Source: Edolisoma coerulescens (taxonomy: Eukaryota; Chordata; Aves; Passeriformes; Campephagidae). Taken from it: a DNA stretch of 64,000 nt. The notes beneath the pieces are model-generated. The model had not been told where the DNA came from. It worked only from the letters and a program-made list of their open reading frames with translations, and searched no databases. Positions 12,876-26,891 of this stretch are shown in pieces. Made by a program: the position numbers and the translations under genes. Numbering within the stretch: position 1 is the first letter of the stretch; every line of letters begins with the position of its first letter. The DNA is taken from contig VWZW01001652.1 of the NCBI GenBank assembly GCA_013397115.1, positions 987,343-1,051,342 on the forward strand. Direction: 5' to 3'.

Positions 12876-15800
12876 AATAAATGGGTCTTGCTTTGAGCCG
12901 CTCAATTCTTTTCTAATTGTCTCTTTTGCTTGTAAGTATTTTTTCTTTCAAGTACTATGGATTCAGGAATTTCCTATTAATTCACACCTGCATTTGTCTT
13001 CCAAGACTTCCAAAATGTGTGTAGTGTAAACGTTGGGCCCTCTGCATTGAGTATTTTGTTCTACTGCACTGCTTCTGCTGCACCATGCTACCTGCTCATG
13101 TGGAAATTTTCTTTCTGAACTGTTCCAGATTTAGAGTAAACACATCACATAGCAGACTTTAGCAACACACGGACAGAACTTGGCCAGAGTGTGTTAGGCT
13201 TTCTGTCTCTTCTAAACAGCTCTGACATAGTTTATACCCTATTATAATGCCTGAGTATGGATTTACATGTGTAAATTTGTCATCAGAGTTTGAAAGTGAC
13301 TTCCAATCTGTCCCAGAAATCAGGACCATTGCCTTCCCACCCTATACTCAGGACACCTTTACAATCCCACCCAGACAGGATTTTTTATTCTTTCTATTTT
13401 CATGTTTGAAAAAGACAACTAGTGCTGGATCCTCATTTGTCAGTACAGAAAAGAAAACCACATTTATATATACTTGTTTAAGTTTCAGATAAACCTGTTA
13501 TGACACAGAGATCTCAAAATACAGTAGAGTGCCCTAAAAACTGACTTAGGCCACCTGAATTCACTGATGTACAATAAAAGATGTAAATTGAACAGCTATG
13601 CATAGAATATTTCACTTCAGTATTGCCCAGAAATGTTAGACTGTCAGGCCTTGGCCATACAAGGACTGTTTGATTGTTGTATTTATATTCTTTACAGAGA
13701 ATTAGTAAATATTTAGATCAAAACCACGTGCACACATGCATGGTTGACCGAGAGAAAGAACCATTTCCATGAGGCTTCAGCAACTCCAAACTCCTGTGAG
13801 GGTATAAAAAAATATACTCCAACTGAGTCAGTGGTATGTACTAGCAGGAGCACATTTGCAAGTAACAGTGTATAAATATAAAGTAATCATAAAAATAACC
13901 TTTTATAACTGCCAGTAACAGAGCAAGTAGTTCATTAAAAACATCCCCATTGTTCTTCTTTATTCTCTTTTGTATCAGTGGTTTGGCTGCAATTCATATT
14001 GTATTTTTGAGTCATTGCCAATGCTGCTATCTGGAGAGAAAAAACTGAAGCAACTTTAGTGATTGCTGTCTTCATATAGTCACAATATGCCAATACTGCA
14101 AGGCTGCTAATTCTGTAAGCTGGCTTTTTCTCATTTTGTGCTTCTATTATCCCTGATAAAATAACTACGGCAGAAAATGTGAGTAGCTCTATAATATCTC
14201 CTCAGGCTGGCAGCAACGTGATATAGAAAGCTGTGTCCTTAGCTGCTGCTTCTCCTATGTATCTTTCCCAGTTGTCACTTCACTCTGCTGTCAGTGGTGA
14301 AGTGGGTTTGCAATTGCCAACAGTTATAAACCTCCTGCAGCAATGCACTAGTGAAAGAAAGAGAGCTACTGACAGGGATGAATGAAAGTACCCATGGAAG
14401 AAGGGCCCTTTCCTCAGCATCCTCTTCAGCAAGGGAATAATCTCCTTGGCTTGTGCTTTTGACTGGGCTAGACTGAATGAACACCCATTCTTTTTTTGGT
14501 TCCCGTATCTGTTAACCAGAGAACAAGAATAAAAACCAAATTCCCTAACTTGCTTGAAACACACATTGTAAAATGCAATGCAAGCAATCCGCTGTGATTC
14601 AGGCCTGCAAACAAACTCAGCAAGATGGTATAGTACACTGCTTATTTTTGGATCTCAGGAGATATTTGTAGGATTTAGCTTTCCCTTTTAGTTTTTCCCT
14701 GAAAATATAATTGCAGTAACTCTAATACATTGCTAAGGCCTTGGCCTTTCACACATCCACGTCAAACTTCATACAGACAAGTTGTCTCATTCACTTAAAG
14801 TGCTAAGCCACTTGTGTCTGACACTGCCTGTCACAGTGCTTGAGCTTTGTCCTGCTTGCACTCACCATGTGCCTGTTCTGAAGGGAGTGCAGGTAGCCCA
14901 GCAGTTAAATGCTGCCTACATGACCTGGTAGTCCACCTCCAGAAGCTGCAATTTCACCCAACAGATTGCCTGTGGATAACTCTAGAGTGGCAATCTGCCT
15001 CACAAGTTAAAAAGGCTTCTTCTTTTTCCCCTGGTATGGGAATACTTGGATTGCCTTCAGTAAGACTGTTAACAGATTTGAATGCAGATTGAAGTCCTGC
15101 TGCATAGAGAAGAAAATACAAAATGCTGATACTGCTCTATGTTGTTTCACTTCTCTGATAGAAGAATTCAGATTAAGAGTTTAGGTCTTTATTGTTTTTT
15201 AAAATTTCAGCATGAGGAGAAAGTTAATTGTGGAGAGAAGAAGCATTCACTCCATTCTGAGTTGAACTGGTGAACATGAGAGGAGGCTCAGGATGTTAAG
15301 TGCATATGTTTTAAGTCTTAAAATGTCTTGTTACTAGCCAGAAGCTTTTGTTATGCAAAGAAATACTTTTCCTGCTTCATGCAATCTGACGTACTTTATT
15401 AAAACTCTAAGTTTAACAAAGCTATTTTTATTTTCAGGAAGCCATAGTTTATATGATTTAAAACATGAATACATGGAAGACAGCTCTAGGGAACTGAGTC
15501 CATATCTGGAAATGCAGCAAAAGATCACTTGTGCCAGTTTTTAATTTAACAAATTCTGTTTGCAGAAGCCAAAACAAGTAGTGTTCAAGCTCCCAATTTA
15601 CTCAGCATAGTGGTCCTCTCAGCAGTAAACATCTTCCTCTGTTTTAGTAATGATTTTAGAGTTGTTCTCATAATTTACCATTTCTTATAGTTCTCCTTTC
15701 CTGGAACTGTAATTAAGTATCTCTATTATACAAAAAAGCAGATGTGAATCATGAGATGCCTTCCAAAGAGTGTCACTTTGATCAAGGTCATGAGATTTAG

Positions 15801-18800
15801 TCTCCTTGAAATACTCTCAGCTCTGCCACCAACTTTATCTAAGACCCTCAGTAAACCACTTAACCTCTCCACATCTGTTACTCCACCTGTCACATGAGAA
15901 TGGCAGTACTTTCCAGGCTTGCCAGCTACATTTTACAATGAAAGTACCTTTGCAACTCATGAGAACAGAATGTCTCTCAAGAGCCAGGTGCTACTGCCCA
16001 GGCCTTGATGGCCTCAGCAGAGTATGAGGGATGGGCATAATGCTGGTGTGACCTGGGGGTTTGTGCAGCTGGCTGACCACGGCTACTTAGCAGATTGATA
16101 CTAGTGGAGGCCTACAATCACTTTATTGCAGAATTTACTTATAGGTTTGTAGGTCTGGGGGTTATTTTAGAGGTAATTTTGTTAGCAGATGTCATATACT
16201 AATCTGGCAGAGAACAGTTTAGAAACCCCAAAGTAAAAATATAAGCAATTTAATTTTTTTCCCTAGGTTTTTAATCTATTAAAATTGTCAGGCTCATTTT
16301 TTTTGGTGCATCTTGAAAATGAACATAATTTTTAGAGTATATACAATTTGACTCTCGATTTGAAGATTTTTTGAGGTTGAGAAACATATGGACCATTTGG
16401 AAAAAGAGGAAAATGATCCTGAGAAGAGGTGCTTGTCACTCTGCCAATCTCCCCTGTTCTCTTGACTCACTCCTCTCTTCTCTTTTTTCTTTTCCTTTCC
16501 CTTTCCCTTTCCCTCCCAAGCCTCTTTCCCTCCCAAGCCTCTTTCCCAAGAGCCATTTAACTGATGGTACAGTTCCCTTGTGCTAAAACACTGCCAGTCT
16601 TCCTGACACTAGCAATTAGTTTCAGCTATTATGAGCTGTAGTATACCACTGTGTTGCAACACTAGGGGGTAACAGCTGGTTGAATAAAGGATACATCTAC
16701 ATTTCACCAATTTTTTAAACTAAAAAAAGATGGTTTACATGAGGGCTGTTTTATGGAAAGGAGTCAGGAGAGGTAGATAGATTCCTTGGAGGTCCAGTGA
16801 AAGACAGAAAGTCACCTAGCTGAAAGGAACAGCCTAACCTTGGTACTTGATTTCTCCTTATGTAATTCTGTACTGAGAACTTACTAATGATGGTCTTTGT
16901 GAGCCTCACTTCTTGGCACATAGTTTATCTCAAGCACTGATAAAATAGCCAAGGGTAGAAACTCCATTCCACCACTAAATTAGACATCAAAAACATAAGG
17001 GATACAACATTCAGCAGTGCAATGGCTTTGTCCTTCTGTCTAGATGCCTCTAGTTTTTTTACAAGTGGCAATAGCTGGAATATCTCCATCACACGATCTT
17101 GGTCTTATTTGGGTACTGTATGGTAGGGAAGGGAGGAGAATAAGGAAAAGAAAAAGAATCACATATCAGTCATCAGAATAATAAATTTAATTTTTATAAT
17201 TCATCTACATTTAATATTATTTGTATTTATTACCAACAACTTCTATATATGGAAGCAGCTGTTATTTCCTTTAATGGGCTTATTTTACTCCTCTGCCCAC
17301 ACACTTCCTTTGCATCAAGCATGCCTTCCTGGCAACATTGATTAGGAATCACTTTACTTCTGGCAACTATTCTGAGTACAGCTTTTAGAAAGCAATGAAA
17401 TTCTTGTTTTTCCAAGGTGTTTTATGCACCAAAAAAGCTCTAATAATATAAAACTTAATATTTTTCACAAGCTTGTCTACAGTGAACAAAGAGAAACTTG
17501 TTCATATTGTTACCAAGGCAGAGACAAAGTTATTTTTGTTCAATGCTGTTCACCACAAGGTAAACGAAGAAATTTTATATGATAGATATCCATGATAACT
17601 CTCTGGGACCAGACAGGCAGAGGTCCTAGAGCAAGACATCATGTCCACAAAAATATATGCTCGGATAATTTTAAATGGGAGGGCAGGCTGTGACAGCTGC
17701 TGGGAAGGCCTGGATCTAGTGTTCATTTATTTTCCCTCCTTTGTTTTCCTTCAATAATGAGCCTGTAGCTGTACCATAGTGAAAATGCCCATAAAGACTA
17801 CTTGTACCTTAGAGGACTTGAAGCCAGTCTGCAAATGTCCCCACCTGTAACTGAACAAAAAAACCCAAAACCATTCAATTAATGAGAGTCATATCCAATC
17901 CACCTAGGAAATGCAGAGGCATAAATTTTCTGTGGCTTCTTTAAGACTTTTTCAACCCAAAAGAGAGATTCTTTATGAAACAGGCCAGCAGCTTTTTTCC
18001 AGGTGCTCTGTTATCCCCTGAGAATCAGGAGCAGTGCTGAGTTGGTCCTGAGTGAGGGTGTGGTTTCAGTGTCACCCTGGGCTGATCTTAGGCCCTGTTG
18101 CTGTTAAAAGAAGCAATTCTGCTTCTCCGGTGATATCCAGCTGCTCAAGCTTGCTGGGTGTTTGCATGTTTGTAGGGGTCCCTCAGCCATGAAACATGTC
18201 AACTCTGTGATCTTACTGAAGGCCAATATTTCTTTCTTGAAGGCAGTTTTCAACCAGATCAAGAAGCTTATCTGACTTGGCAAACAATTTCTAATTTTGA
18301 TAGGAAAGAGAACATGTACCTGAGAGCAAGGCACAACCCCCCTTTTCAGTGGCAATTCCATCATAGTTAAGCTTGACCCAACAATGATATTATGCTGAGA
18401 AAGTGTCTTGAACACATTTTGCACCACCAGAACCAATTGGTTTTATGTCTTCAGTGTTTCCTTATGTAACTTCCTTTAGCATTATATGTGTTGAAGTGTA
18501 ATTTTGTGAAACACAGCCTTCCAGGGTTAGCATCTGGTTAAGCCAACTTCAAACACAACCATTACACTTGCATGAGAAACCTGCATGTTGCAGCAGGAGG
18601 TGTTTGTGTCTATCCTTACGCCCCTGCAAGAGCACTAGCCCTACACTTAGGCAAGGTCTAGTTTGTGCAGCAGAGCAGGAAACCCACAGACACAGTTCAG
18701 GCCTTAAGCTGAGCTCAACACTGACAAGGGCAGCTACCCAGTGTTAGAGCCTCATGATCTGATGGCTCAAGACATTCAAGAATTACCTGTATATAAATAT

Positions 18801-21470
18801 GCAAGCACACAAGATCATGAACCATAATCTAGGCATTTTATTAACCACACAATCATACTTTCCAGGGCTTGTTCTATGACAAGCTAAAGGCAATCAGGCT
18901 GTGTTTTTTCTTTATGTTGTAGGAGTGTACAACATCAAACAGCACATGCAAGAGTTATTACAGTGATTTACAAACTTCCAGCAATTTTCTATAATCTTTC
19001 CTATCTTTTTGTGGGCCCCAGCAAATTCTCCCCAACTTTATTCTGGCTAGTGCATGTCTGACAGATAATTATTGCTCAGAAAATACATTCCATGTGCAAT
19101 ATTTATTTTGTAGCACAGTGATGCTGTATGTAATTCATTGGAGAATTGTAGCATTGCACCATATCTCAGTGGATTAACTTTTAAGGGTGACTTCTAACAA
19201 AAATTACTGCTGTGAGAAGCAGAAAAATTAGAGCAGTATTTGGTCCCTGCTGAAGTATTCTTCAGCTCCCAGATTTCCTATTTCAGATACAAAGCCCTAA
19301 AAAGTACTACTGTTTCACTGTAAAAACCAGTAGAAAGTAACTCTATCAAGTTGACCTATGACAGGTTGACAATAGTGCTATCAAGACTTTTAATGTGTGT
19401 GTTTGTGACTGCATAGACAAACATGCAAATCACATGCATAGGTACCAGTCTCCTCATAGAAGAGAGGAGGGTTCTAAAACTGGGCATTACAAGATGAATA
19501 AGACAAGGTACAGTTATTTGTACAAGAAGTGGACACGACCTGTATGAGCAGGATGTTTCTCCCCCAACAACATTGTTACATCCATCTCAGACATACACTG
19601 TGAAAAAAAGGGCTTGACCTCCACAACAACCTCCCAAGTCCAAGACCTTCGCCTTTCCTTCAAGCCTTTATACGCTGGTTTTAGATCTGCTGACATGTCA
19701 TGGAAAACCAGGTTAAAGAGGCAAAGGCAGGTGTTTTCTTCTTACCAAACTAGTGAAACCATCCCCCTCCCTCTCTACCCCCCAGCTTTTTTATGCAGCT
19801 TCTTCTTTGGGGGCAAATTAATTTAAAGATGAGAAATGAGAACTGCCTCTGCTGATATGTCTCCACAAATCTATGCAGAGAAGGCCACCCAGGTCCTGGA
19901 GTGCATAGTGAAAAACAGTGCTTTTGAACAGGTAGCCTTATTCCTGTGCCCTGGAGGGCCAAGCCCTTGATGCCATTAATATGGAGCCGACACCTTCCCC
20001 TAAGGAAACTCTGCAATGCCATTACAACCTTTCTCTGTTTCTTAGCCCCCTTTCACAGGTCTGCTTGTGGCCAGCTGCAAGGCAGTGCTATTCTGCTTCT
20101 TGGGCAATTCATGTTGTGTATTCTGTTCCAATTTAAGAAGTGTCCTCTTTGTTATGATTATGTGCATAGCTGCTGATCACTCATACTCACTTTTCCCCGG
20201 ACTATCTCCCACCCTATCCCACCCATTTGCCCTGACATTGTGCAGGGTGTTTGGGTCAATAACAGAGCAATCTCCGGTTATTCGGTACAGCCACTATAAT
20301 GCATACCCATCACCCTGCTAATTCTATGCTGTGGCTGCAAATGCACACCCAACACTGCTAAATTTTGCAGCGGTCCTGTTCCTACAGCTAAAATGCAGAA
20401 GAAAAAGAGAGACACAGTCACTCTGAAAAACAACTGTGGTGTCATGCAGACAGCACAACCTGACTGTGGCTCTCTGGCTAGCTTTCTCTGCCTTTGGGAA
20501 CTATAACCTGCTCTAGTCCTTTCTGCTGACAGCATCTATTTTTTACTCTCAACTGCCTTTAATGCATGGGCCATTAATGCACTGTGGATACATAGACAAC
20601 ATTCATCCCCTCACTCAGCCAGACATCTGGAGCTCAGTGGCATTTGACCTCTCCTTCGCTCTGGATCAGGCAGCGTGGGCAGGTTTCATTACACTCCCTG
20701 GTGCCTTTATGTTGCCACACAGATGGACACTCCAGGCCCTGACGTGGATACCTCACTCCTGCCTTGGCTCCAGATGTTTTCTTCAGACAGTATATGTAAG
20801 TAAAGGAATCAACAGCTAATTTCGTGAAGGGAGGAAGGGAGGGAAGTTATTACTATGAAAACAATATTGTGCTTGCAGGGAAAATACTTTGGATATAGGA
20901 ACTTCAAAGTAGGACAAGAGTGATAAGAAACAGATCTCAATCGGAGCTTAATTTCCTGTTTTCTATTCAAAACAGTCCTGTGTCACAACCAGTGCAGTAT
21001 TTCTATCCTAGCTAGGTCAGGGAGATTTTATCCTAAACACTACCCACTGCTATGATCAGAATATGAAGAAATAACAACACAGGAAATATTTTTTCTACAA
21101 AGGATTTTGACCTGCTCTCTTTCTGCTGTTCTGGTAACCAAACTGTGAGTATGGATTCCCACAACCTACTACCATGATTACTAAAACTTCTTTCTCTTTG
21201 GCTCCCCCCTGCCATTTAATCTAAAAAGTAGATCTTAGAACTGTTCAACTTGTCTATAAACCTGGCCTTGCCGGCCCTCTTCCTTACCTTTAGCTCAAGG
21301 CTGGTGTTCTGACCTCCCAGTTAAGTAAGAGCCAGCTGCCCTCTAGGAATTCAGCCTCTGCTGCATCTCACCCTCTATACTACTAGGCTGCTATCCTCAC
21401 ATCATGATTTTCTCTCTCTAGAGGTTCCCTCAGTCTCTTTCTGGCCATCTCTGGGTTCTTTTCTTCCTGA
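12876..21470. other. Intergenic DNA, no gene recognised
   Basis: Mostly AT-rich. It holds a pyrimidine tract at 16470-16550 and several open frames of 60-110 codons (the longest 18104-18436, minus) without recognisable domains, codon bias or splice context. I treat them as chance. Confidence 0.6.
16470..16550. repeat. Polypyrimidine tract with short tandem units
   Basis: Almost only C and T on the plus strand, with CTTTCC repeats leading into tandem CTTTCCCTCCCAAGCCT units. Confidence 0.85.
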
Positions 21471-22060
21471 AAATCACAGAAATCACATAGAATCACAGAA
21501 TACGTGGAGTTGGAAGGGACCCACAAGGATCATCGTGTCCAGCTGCTTGCCCTGCACAAGACATTCCCAAGGATCACACCATCTGCCCAAGAGCATTGTC
21601 CAAATGCTTCTTGAGCTCTGTCAGGCTGGTGCTATGACCACTTCCCTGGGGAGCCTGTTCCAGGGCCCAACCACCCTCTGGATGAAGAAACTTTTTCTAA
21701 TATCCAACCTAAACTTTCCCTGACACAACATTAGGCTGTTCCCTTGGGTCCCGTCACTGCTCACCTGAGAGAAGAGATCAGTGCCTGCCCCTCGTCTTTC
21801 CCCTCACAAGGAAGTTGTAGATTGCAATGAGGTCTCCCCTCAGTCTCCTCTTCTCCAGGCTGAACAGACCCAGTGATCTCAGCTACTCCTCATATGGCTT
21901 CTCCTTTAGGCCCTTCACCACCTTGTGGTCCTCCTTGTGAATACTCTCTACAAGCTTAATATCTTTCTTGTATTGTGGTGACCAAAACTGCATACAATGT
22001 TCAAGGTGAAGATGCACCAGTGCAGAGCAGACCAGGACAATCCCCTCCCTTGACTGGCTG
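21471..22060 (-). repeat. CR1 LINE 3' fragment
   Basis: The plus strand begins AAATCACAGAAATCACATAG then GGAGTTGGAAGGGACCCACA and continues through GGTCTCCCCTCAGTCTCCTC and TTCAAGGTGAAGATGCACCA, in CR1 reverse-complement order. Confidence 0.92.
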
Positions 22061-25000
22061 GTGATACTTTCTCTCTTTAGTTCCCAGTTCTATTTCATAA
22101 CTATCTCAGTTTATGCATCTCTGTTAACGGAGTACACACACATGTTCTAAAAAAAAAAAACTTTGTGGTGTTTGGCTGAGTAGATAGGTCAAGTTTTTGT
22201 GATACCCAGCTCCATTTCTACCTTTGTTGCATTTTTTTAAACTAATTTATAATCTCTTCTTTGCATTTTAAGGCATCATCCTCCTGGCATTTGCATTTAC
22301 TACTGTTTAAAATCACAAATCTTTGTAATTGTTAATTTATAGAGAAGCTTTTCCCTTTGGAAAGTTTGGTCTAAACCACAAAATAATCTTTTTGGAGACT
22401 ACAAAGAAGCAGTCAAATATCACCAAGTAATGAAATTCAACAGACTATAACTTTTGAGATCTTACTTACAGTTTTTTGTTACTTTCTTTGTTCATTTAAT
22501 AACTATAGGTCTACCCTAAACACCTGGCCTACCAAACTGAGACTTCGATAAAAAATCCTCCTTTGAAGTACCCACTCTAACTAGTTTTGCAACTGTGACA
22601 TACATAAGGACTTACAGACACACACTTTCTTTTGCTTTATTTACTGCTATTGACATACGAATATCACACAGTCAACTTTGACAGTTTGCCTCCAGCACAA
22701 AAATCCTGGAAAAAAAGAAGAAAAAAAGAAGGAAAAAAAGGTATGTCCCTTTCCCTAAAACAGTTTCTATCCTAGAGTACTGTTCCTAGCAAGAAGGAAG
22801 AATGAAGGAATTTTCAGGATTCTAGAACTGCAGCTAGTCCTCAACCTCTCTACTGGCATCAAAATGCAAATGTAATCTGCATAGTTATAAAGAATTTGCA
22901 ACCTAAAATCAATACATTTCTGCACCTAATGAAACAACAGGGACAAATTTGGGCTTCCTGAACTGATTGTGGCTTGCAAACAGTCCAGCTCCAGGCAGTA
23001 CCTGCTGCTGACAGATTGTTCAATGAGAGAGAGGTCTATAGGCCCAGAGGCTTTTGGATCACATCAAGTTCATTGGCTAAAGGAGGAAAAACGGGGAAAA
23101 ATTTCTGTGGTCAATATAGTCAGGTTTTCCTAGCTCTTCCTCTGGTTGTTGCACTCACCTGGCTTAACTGATGAGGAAACTCCAAGTAGGAAGCTCATAT
23201 GCTACTGAATGGAATGAAAAAACCCCTGTGGATCTCCAGGGGTCTGGAGGCAGCTGTTGAGCAGCATTTTGATCTTTCCACACATCCTCTGGGATGTTGT
23301 CTTACCCAGCTCTTCACGTTGGGGTGATGTCCATCTCCCACAAAACCCTAGCCACCTCCCATGCCTTCCTCAGTACCTCCTCCATCTGCTCGTGCTCAGA
23401 CACTGGGAACAGCCATGCCTGGGGCTGGTCATTGCTAACAGCTCCTGTCTAGCAGAGCTAGGGGCCAGCTACTGACCAAGGTGCTAGATGATGCTGGGAG
23501 GATCCAGTCCTGCCTATTACATTAGGGGAGAGGTTATCATGGCAGCAGCATAGTTTGGGATATTGAAACTGTGACTAGTCTGGGGATGACTGTGCAAGGA
23601 GGTGAGGACCCTGAAAAGTGCAGCACTCCCAAGTCCTGCACAACGCACTCCCAAGTGCCAGTAACAGCAGCTGTGGGCTGAGTGTGGGTACAGCTATCCC
23701 TCCCTGCTCCCATGCCATGCACTTCTCTGAGCAGTGCCCTAGGGACTGCCTCAAATGCCCCTCACCTGGCTTCATTCATTGGGCTCCTTAGGTTTAGGTG
23801 GAAATAGGCCAGAATACTGTCTGCCATTCGGAGGTCTGAGAAGGCACTTCTAATGGAATCAGGATTTTGACTAGAATGCCAAGGATCAATTCTCCATTCG
23901 TATCTCTAGCTTTCCTGTCTTTCCTGCAAGGACACATTATTACATATAACAAAGGAGCCAAGAGCACAGATGAAAGCCATAAAACAGCTTTGTGTTGGTG
24001 TTTGTGCTTGATGTGTTTGTGTCCGTCTAAGGTTATCTAAGGGTGTTCAGGTACACAGATGGACAGAAAACTAGAATACTTTATTGTGTCAAATGTATGG
24101 TTCATAAAATCAAACACATCATTCAAACTACCCTTTAAGCCAGGTAATATCTGTCAAAGCATCAATATGCCATATGTAAAGGCACAAAGATGAGCATAAA
24201 AAATGAAGGAAGTTAAAACGCTTGACACAGTGTCTAACTTGGCTTTGAAGCAGCATGTCCACAACTGCACAACTGTACAAGCATTCAGTAGTGTAAAGCT
24301 TTGTTGAGTTTCTTTGACAATTTTGTTGCTCCATACCAAAATGCCATGTGCAAGCACTGGTTAGAAGATCTGAAAAGGGCTTTGTTGGTGCTCTCTGCAG
24401 TTGGTTCTGTGACTATATCTTTTTGGACTGATGATACTTTACACACACATATGTATATATTTAACTGTACTAGATACACTTCTTAGATAACAGCCACATT
24501 GTCAGTAGAGATAAAACACACAAGACATGAACCACAAAGCTGCTTTCTTTGAAAGTAAATCAATCACTGTGTTGAAGATCTATACAGATATTTACCAGGG
24601 TAAAAACTTAAAATGGCTCCAGAAATAAAATGAGTGGTTATGCATTCTTTCTATTGATTTCTGTATTGCTTTTAGGCTACTGCATACCCAAAGGCATGCA
24701 GTGCACACAGGAGCTTGGCACACTTTGAAGATTATGCTAAATTCTGCTTGTTTTATCCAAGAAGGTGAATTCAATGATATTGCTTCTGTACATAAGACAG
24801 AAAAAAATCTAGTCCCAAGTTCCTTATTTCCTTGGCAAACTGTCCTTATAAAGCATGCTGCCAGTTCTGCAAGCTTTTAAGCAGTGGATTTAATTAGGTT
24901 GTTTATGTAAGCGGAAGCATGTATTTGCTCAAATGCTGCCCAGTTCAAATTCTATGCCACAGCTGAAATTTTCATGTGAAGTCATGCTTTAAGGAAGTAA

Positions 25001-25850
25001 GACACTCCTTACTGAAAGCCCTCTCCACTGCTGCGGCAGTAATGGTGTGGATGAGGGCAACACAACCTGGGGCTTTAAACTTGTATTTCCATACAGCACC
25101 TTTCTTCTTCCTTGTTGTGAGATTGATGAGTAAAGATAAGGCAACAAGAAGCACCAGCCTTTCTGGTTTTAATGGAGTCAGGATATCCACAGTGATTTAC
25201 ATGTTGCATATACAGCTATCTGTATATGGAATAGGCTGCTGTTAACTCTTCTCATAATTCAGCAGGGGTAGCAGAAACCATCAACCACTCAAAGAGAATC
25301 TTCTGAGATATTTGGTACATGGTTAGCATCAGTCCCTATATATTGACAAAAAGGAAAATTTTGGTTCTCAGCAAGAAAATGATAAAAATCTTGATGGAAG
25401 AAAGACAAGACAGAGAGTGGCCAAGAGACAGAAAAGACAGAGAAAATGACTCTTTTCTGTACATAGTCTAAGTCTGTTCTGACCATTGTACCCAACTCAG
25501 AGTTTGCTGTGGGCCAACATTACATAGGTAAGCAGAACTAGAACTTCATACTTACAAGAAACCCTCTCACATTCCTGAACAGCTGTTAAATGAACCTGAA
25601 ATATGGAGTGGTAACAGTGGTATCCCACTGATTCATGTGGGATTGAGTTTTCTCATGTTTAACTTCGTGGAAATACCAGGAGAGTCCCTGCAAATAATTT
25701 TTAACTGTTATCGTTTCAGGAATAGTATACTCAGAATCCATCTGCTGGGTAAAGATTAAATAACCCATGCTAATACAGTGTTAACAGCCAGTAACTTCAT
25801 GCAATCTGTGAAACTGGCTCTGCACAATGTTCCTGAAGAGTGTGGTGCAC
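22061..25850. other. Intergenic DNA, no gene recognised
   Basis: AT-rich, with a purine-rich A/G run near 22708-22741 and a somewhat more GC-rich stretch at 23220-23800 that I cannot identify. Confidence 0.55.
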
Positions 25851-26891
25851 TGGTTTAGCATGGCAAGGTTTTGGTGGCTGGGGGGCTTCTGTGAAAAGAA
25901 GAGCCAATGCCAGCTGGCTCCCAAGATGGACCCACCACTGGCCAAGGTCAAGCCCATCAGCGATGGTGGTAGTGCCTCTGGAATAATGTATTTAAGAAAG
26001 GGGAAAAAATCCTGCACAGTAGCAATCACAGCCAGAGAAGGAAGGAGTGAGTACACATGACAGCAAGAGCCCTGTGGACACCAAGGTCAGTGCAGAAGGA
26101 GGGACAGGAGGTGCTCCAGGTGCCGGAGCAGAGGTTTCCCTGCAGCCCACGGTGAAGACCATGGGGAAGCAGCTGTGCCCCTCCAGCCCATGTTGTTCCA
26201 CAGTAGAGCAGAGATCCCCCTGCAGCCCGTGGAGGACCCCACTCTGGAGAAGGTGCCTGCGCCTGAAGGAGACCGTGACCCTGTGGGAAACCTGTGCTGG
26301 AGCAGGCTCTTGGCAGGACTCATGGAGAGAAGGGCCCAGGCTGGAGCAAGTCACAAGCAAGGACTTGTGACTCTGTGGGGGACCCACTGCAGAGCAGCCT
26401 GTTCCTGAAGGATGGCACACTGTGGGAGGGATTCACAATGGAGCAATTTGTGAAGTCCGTGAGAAGAACTCCTGCTGGAGAAGTTCATGGAGGACTGTCT
26501 CTCATAGGAGGGATCCCACAGTGGAGCAAGGGAAGAGTGTGAGGAGTGAAGCATGAACAGAACCCATTCCCTGCCCCTCTGTACCACTCAGGGGGAGGAG
26601 GCAGAGAAAAGAGACATGCTAAGTCTGGAAGGAAGGGAGGGGTGGGGGGAAGGTATTTTAAGATTTGTTTTTATTTTCTCATTATCTTAGTCTGATCTTA
26701 TTTGTAATAAATTCAATTACTTTCTGCACATGGAGCCTGTTTTGCCCATGATGGTAACAGGTCAGGGGTGCCTCCCGGTCCTTATCCTACAAGCCTTTTG
26801 TTATATTTTCTCTCCGCTGTCCAGCTGAGGATGGGATGGATAGAGCAGCTTTAGTGGGTACCTGGCATCTAACCAGTCAGTCAACCCACCA
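25851..26891 (+). mobile_element. Solo LTR of an endogenous retrovirus (same type as 1345-2357)
   Basis: It starts TGGTTTAGCATGGCAAGG and ends GTCAACCCACCA. In between are AGAGCCAATGCCAGCTGGCT, GTATTTAAGAAAGGGG (promoter-like), GACACCAAGGTCAGTG, imperfect internal repeats around CTGCAGCCCGTGGAGGA, the AATAAA at 26708, then GAGCCTGTTTTGCCC. I recognise this arrangement from LTRs widespread in neoavian genomes. No retroviral genes flank it. No clear target-site duplication is visible, so the ends are approximate. Confidence 0.8.

Noticed and set aside
18104..18436. 110-codon open frame on the minus strand
   Set aside because: No recognisable domain, no Kozak or promoter context, and AT-rich intergenic setting. 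Length is within chance expectation for 64 kb.
25827..26587. Several overlapping frames of 77-142 codons
   Set aside because: All lie inside the solo LTR and arise from its GC-rich imperfect internal repeats. They are not host or retroviral genes.
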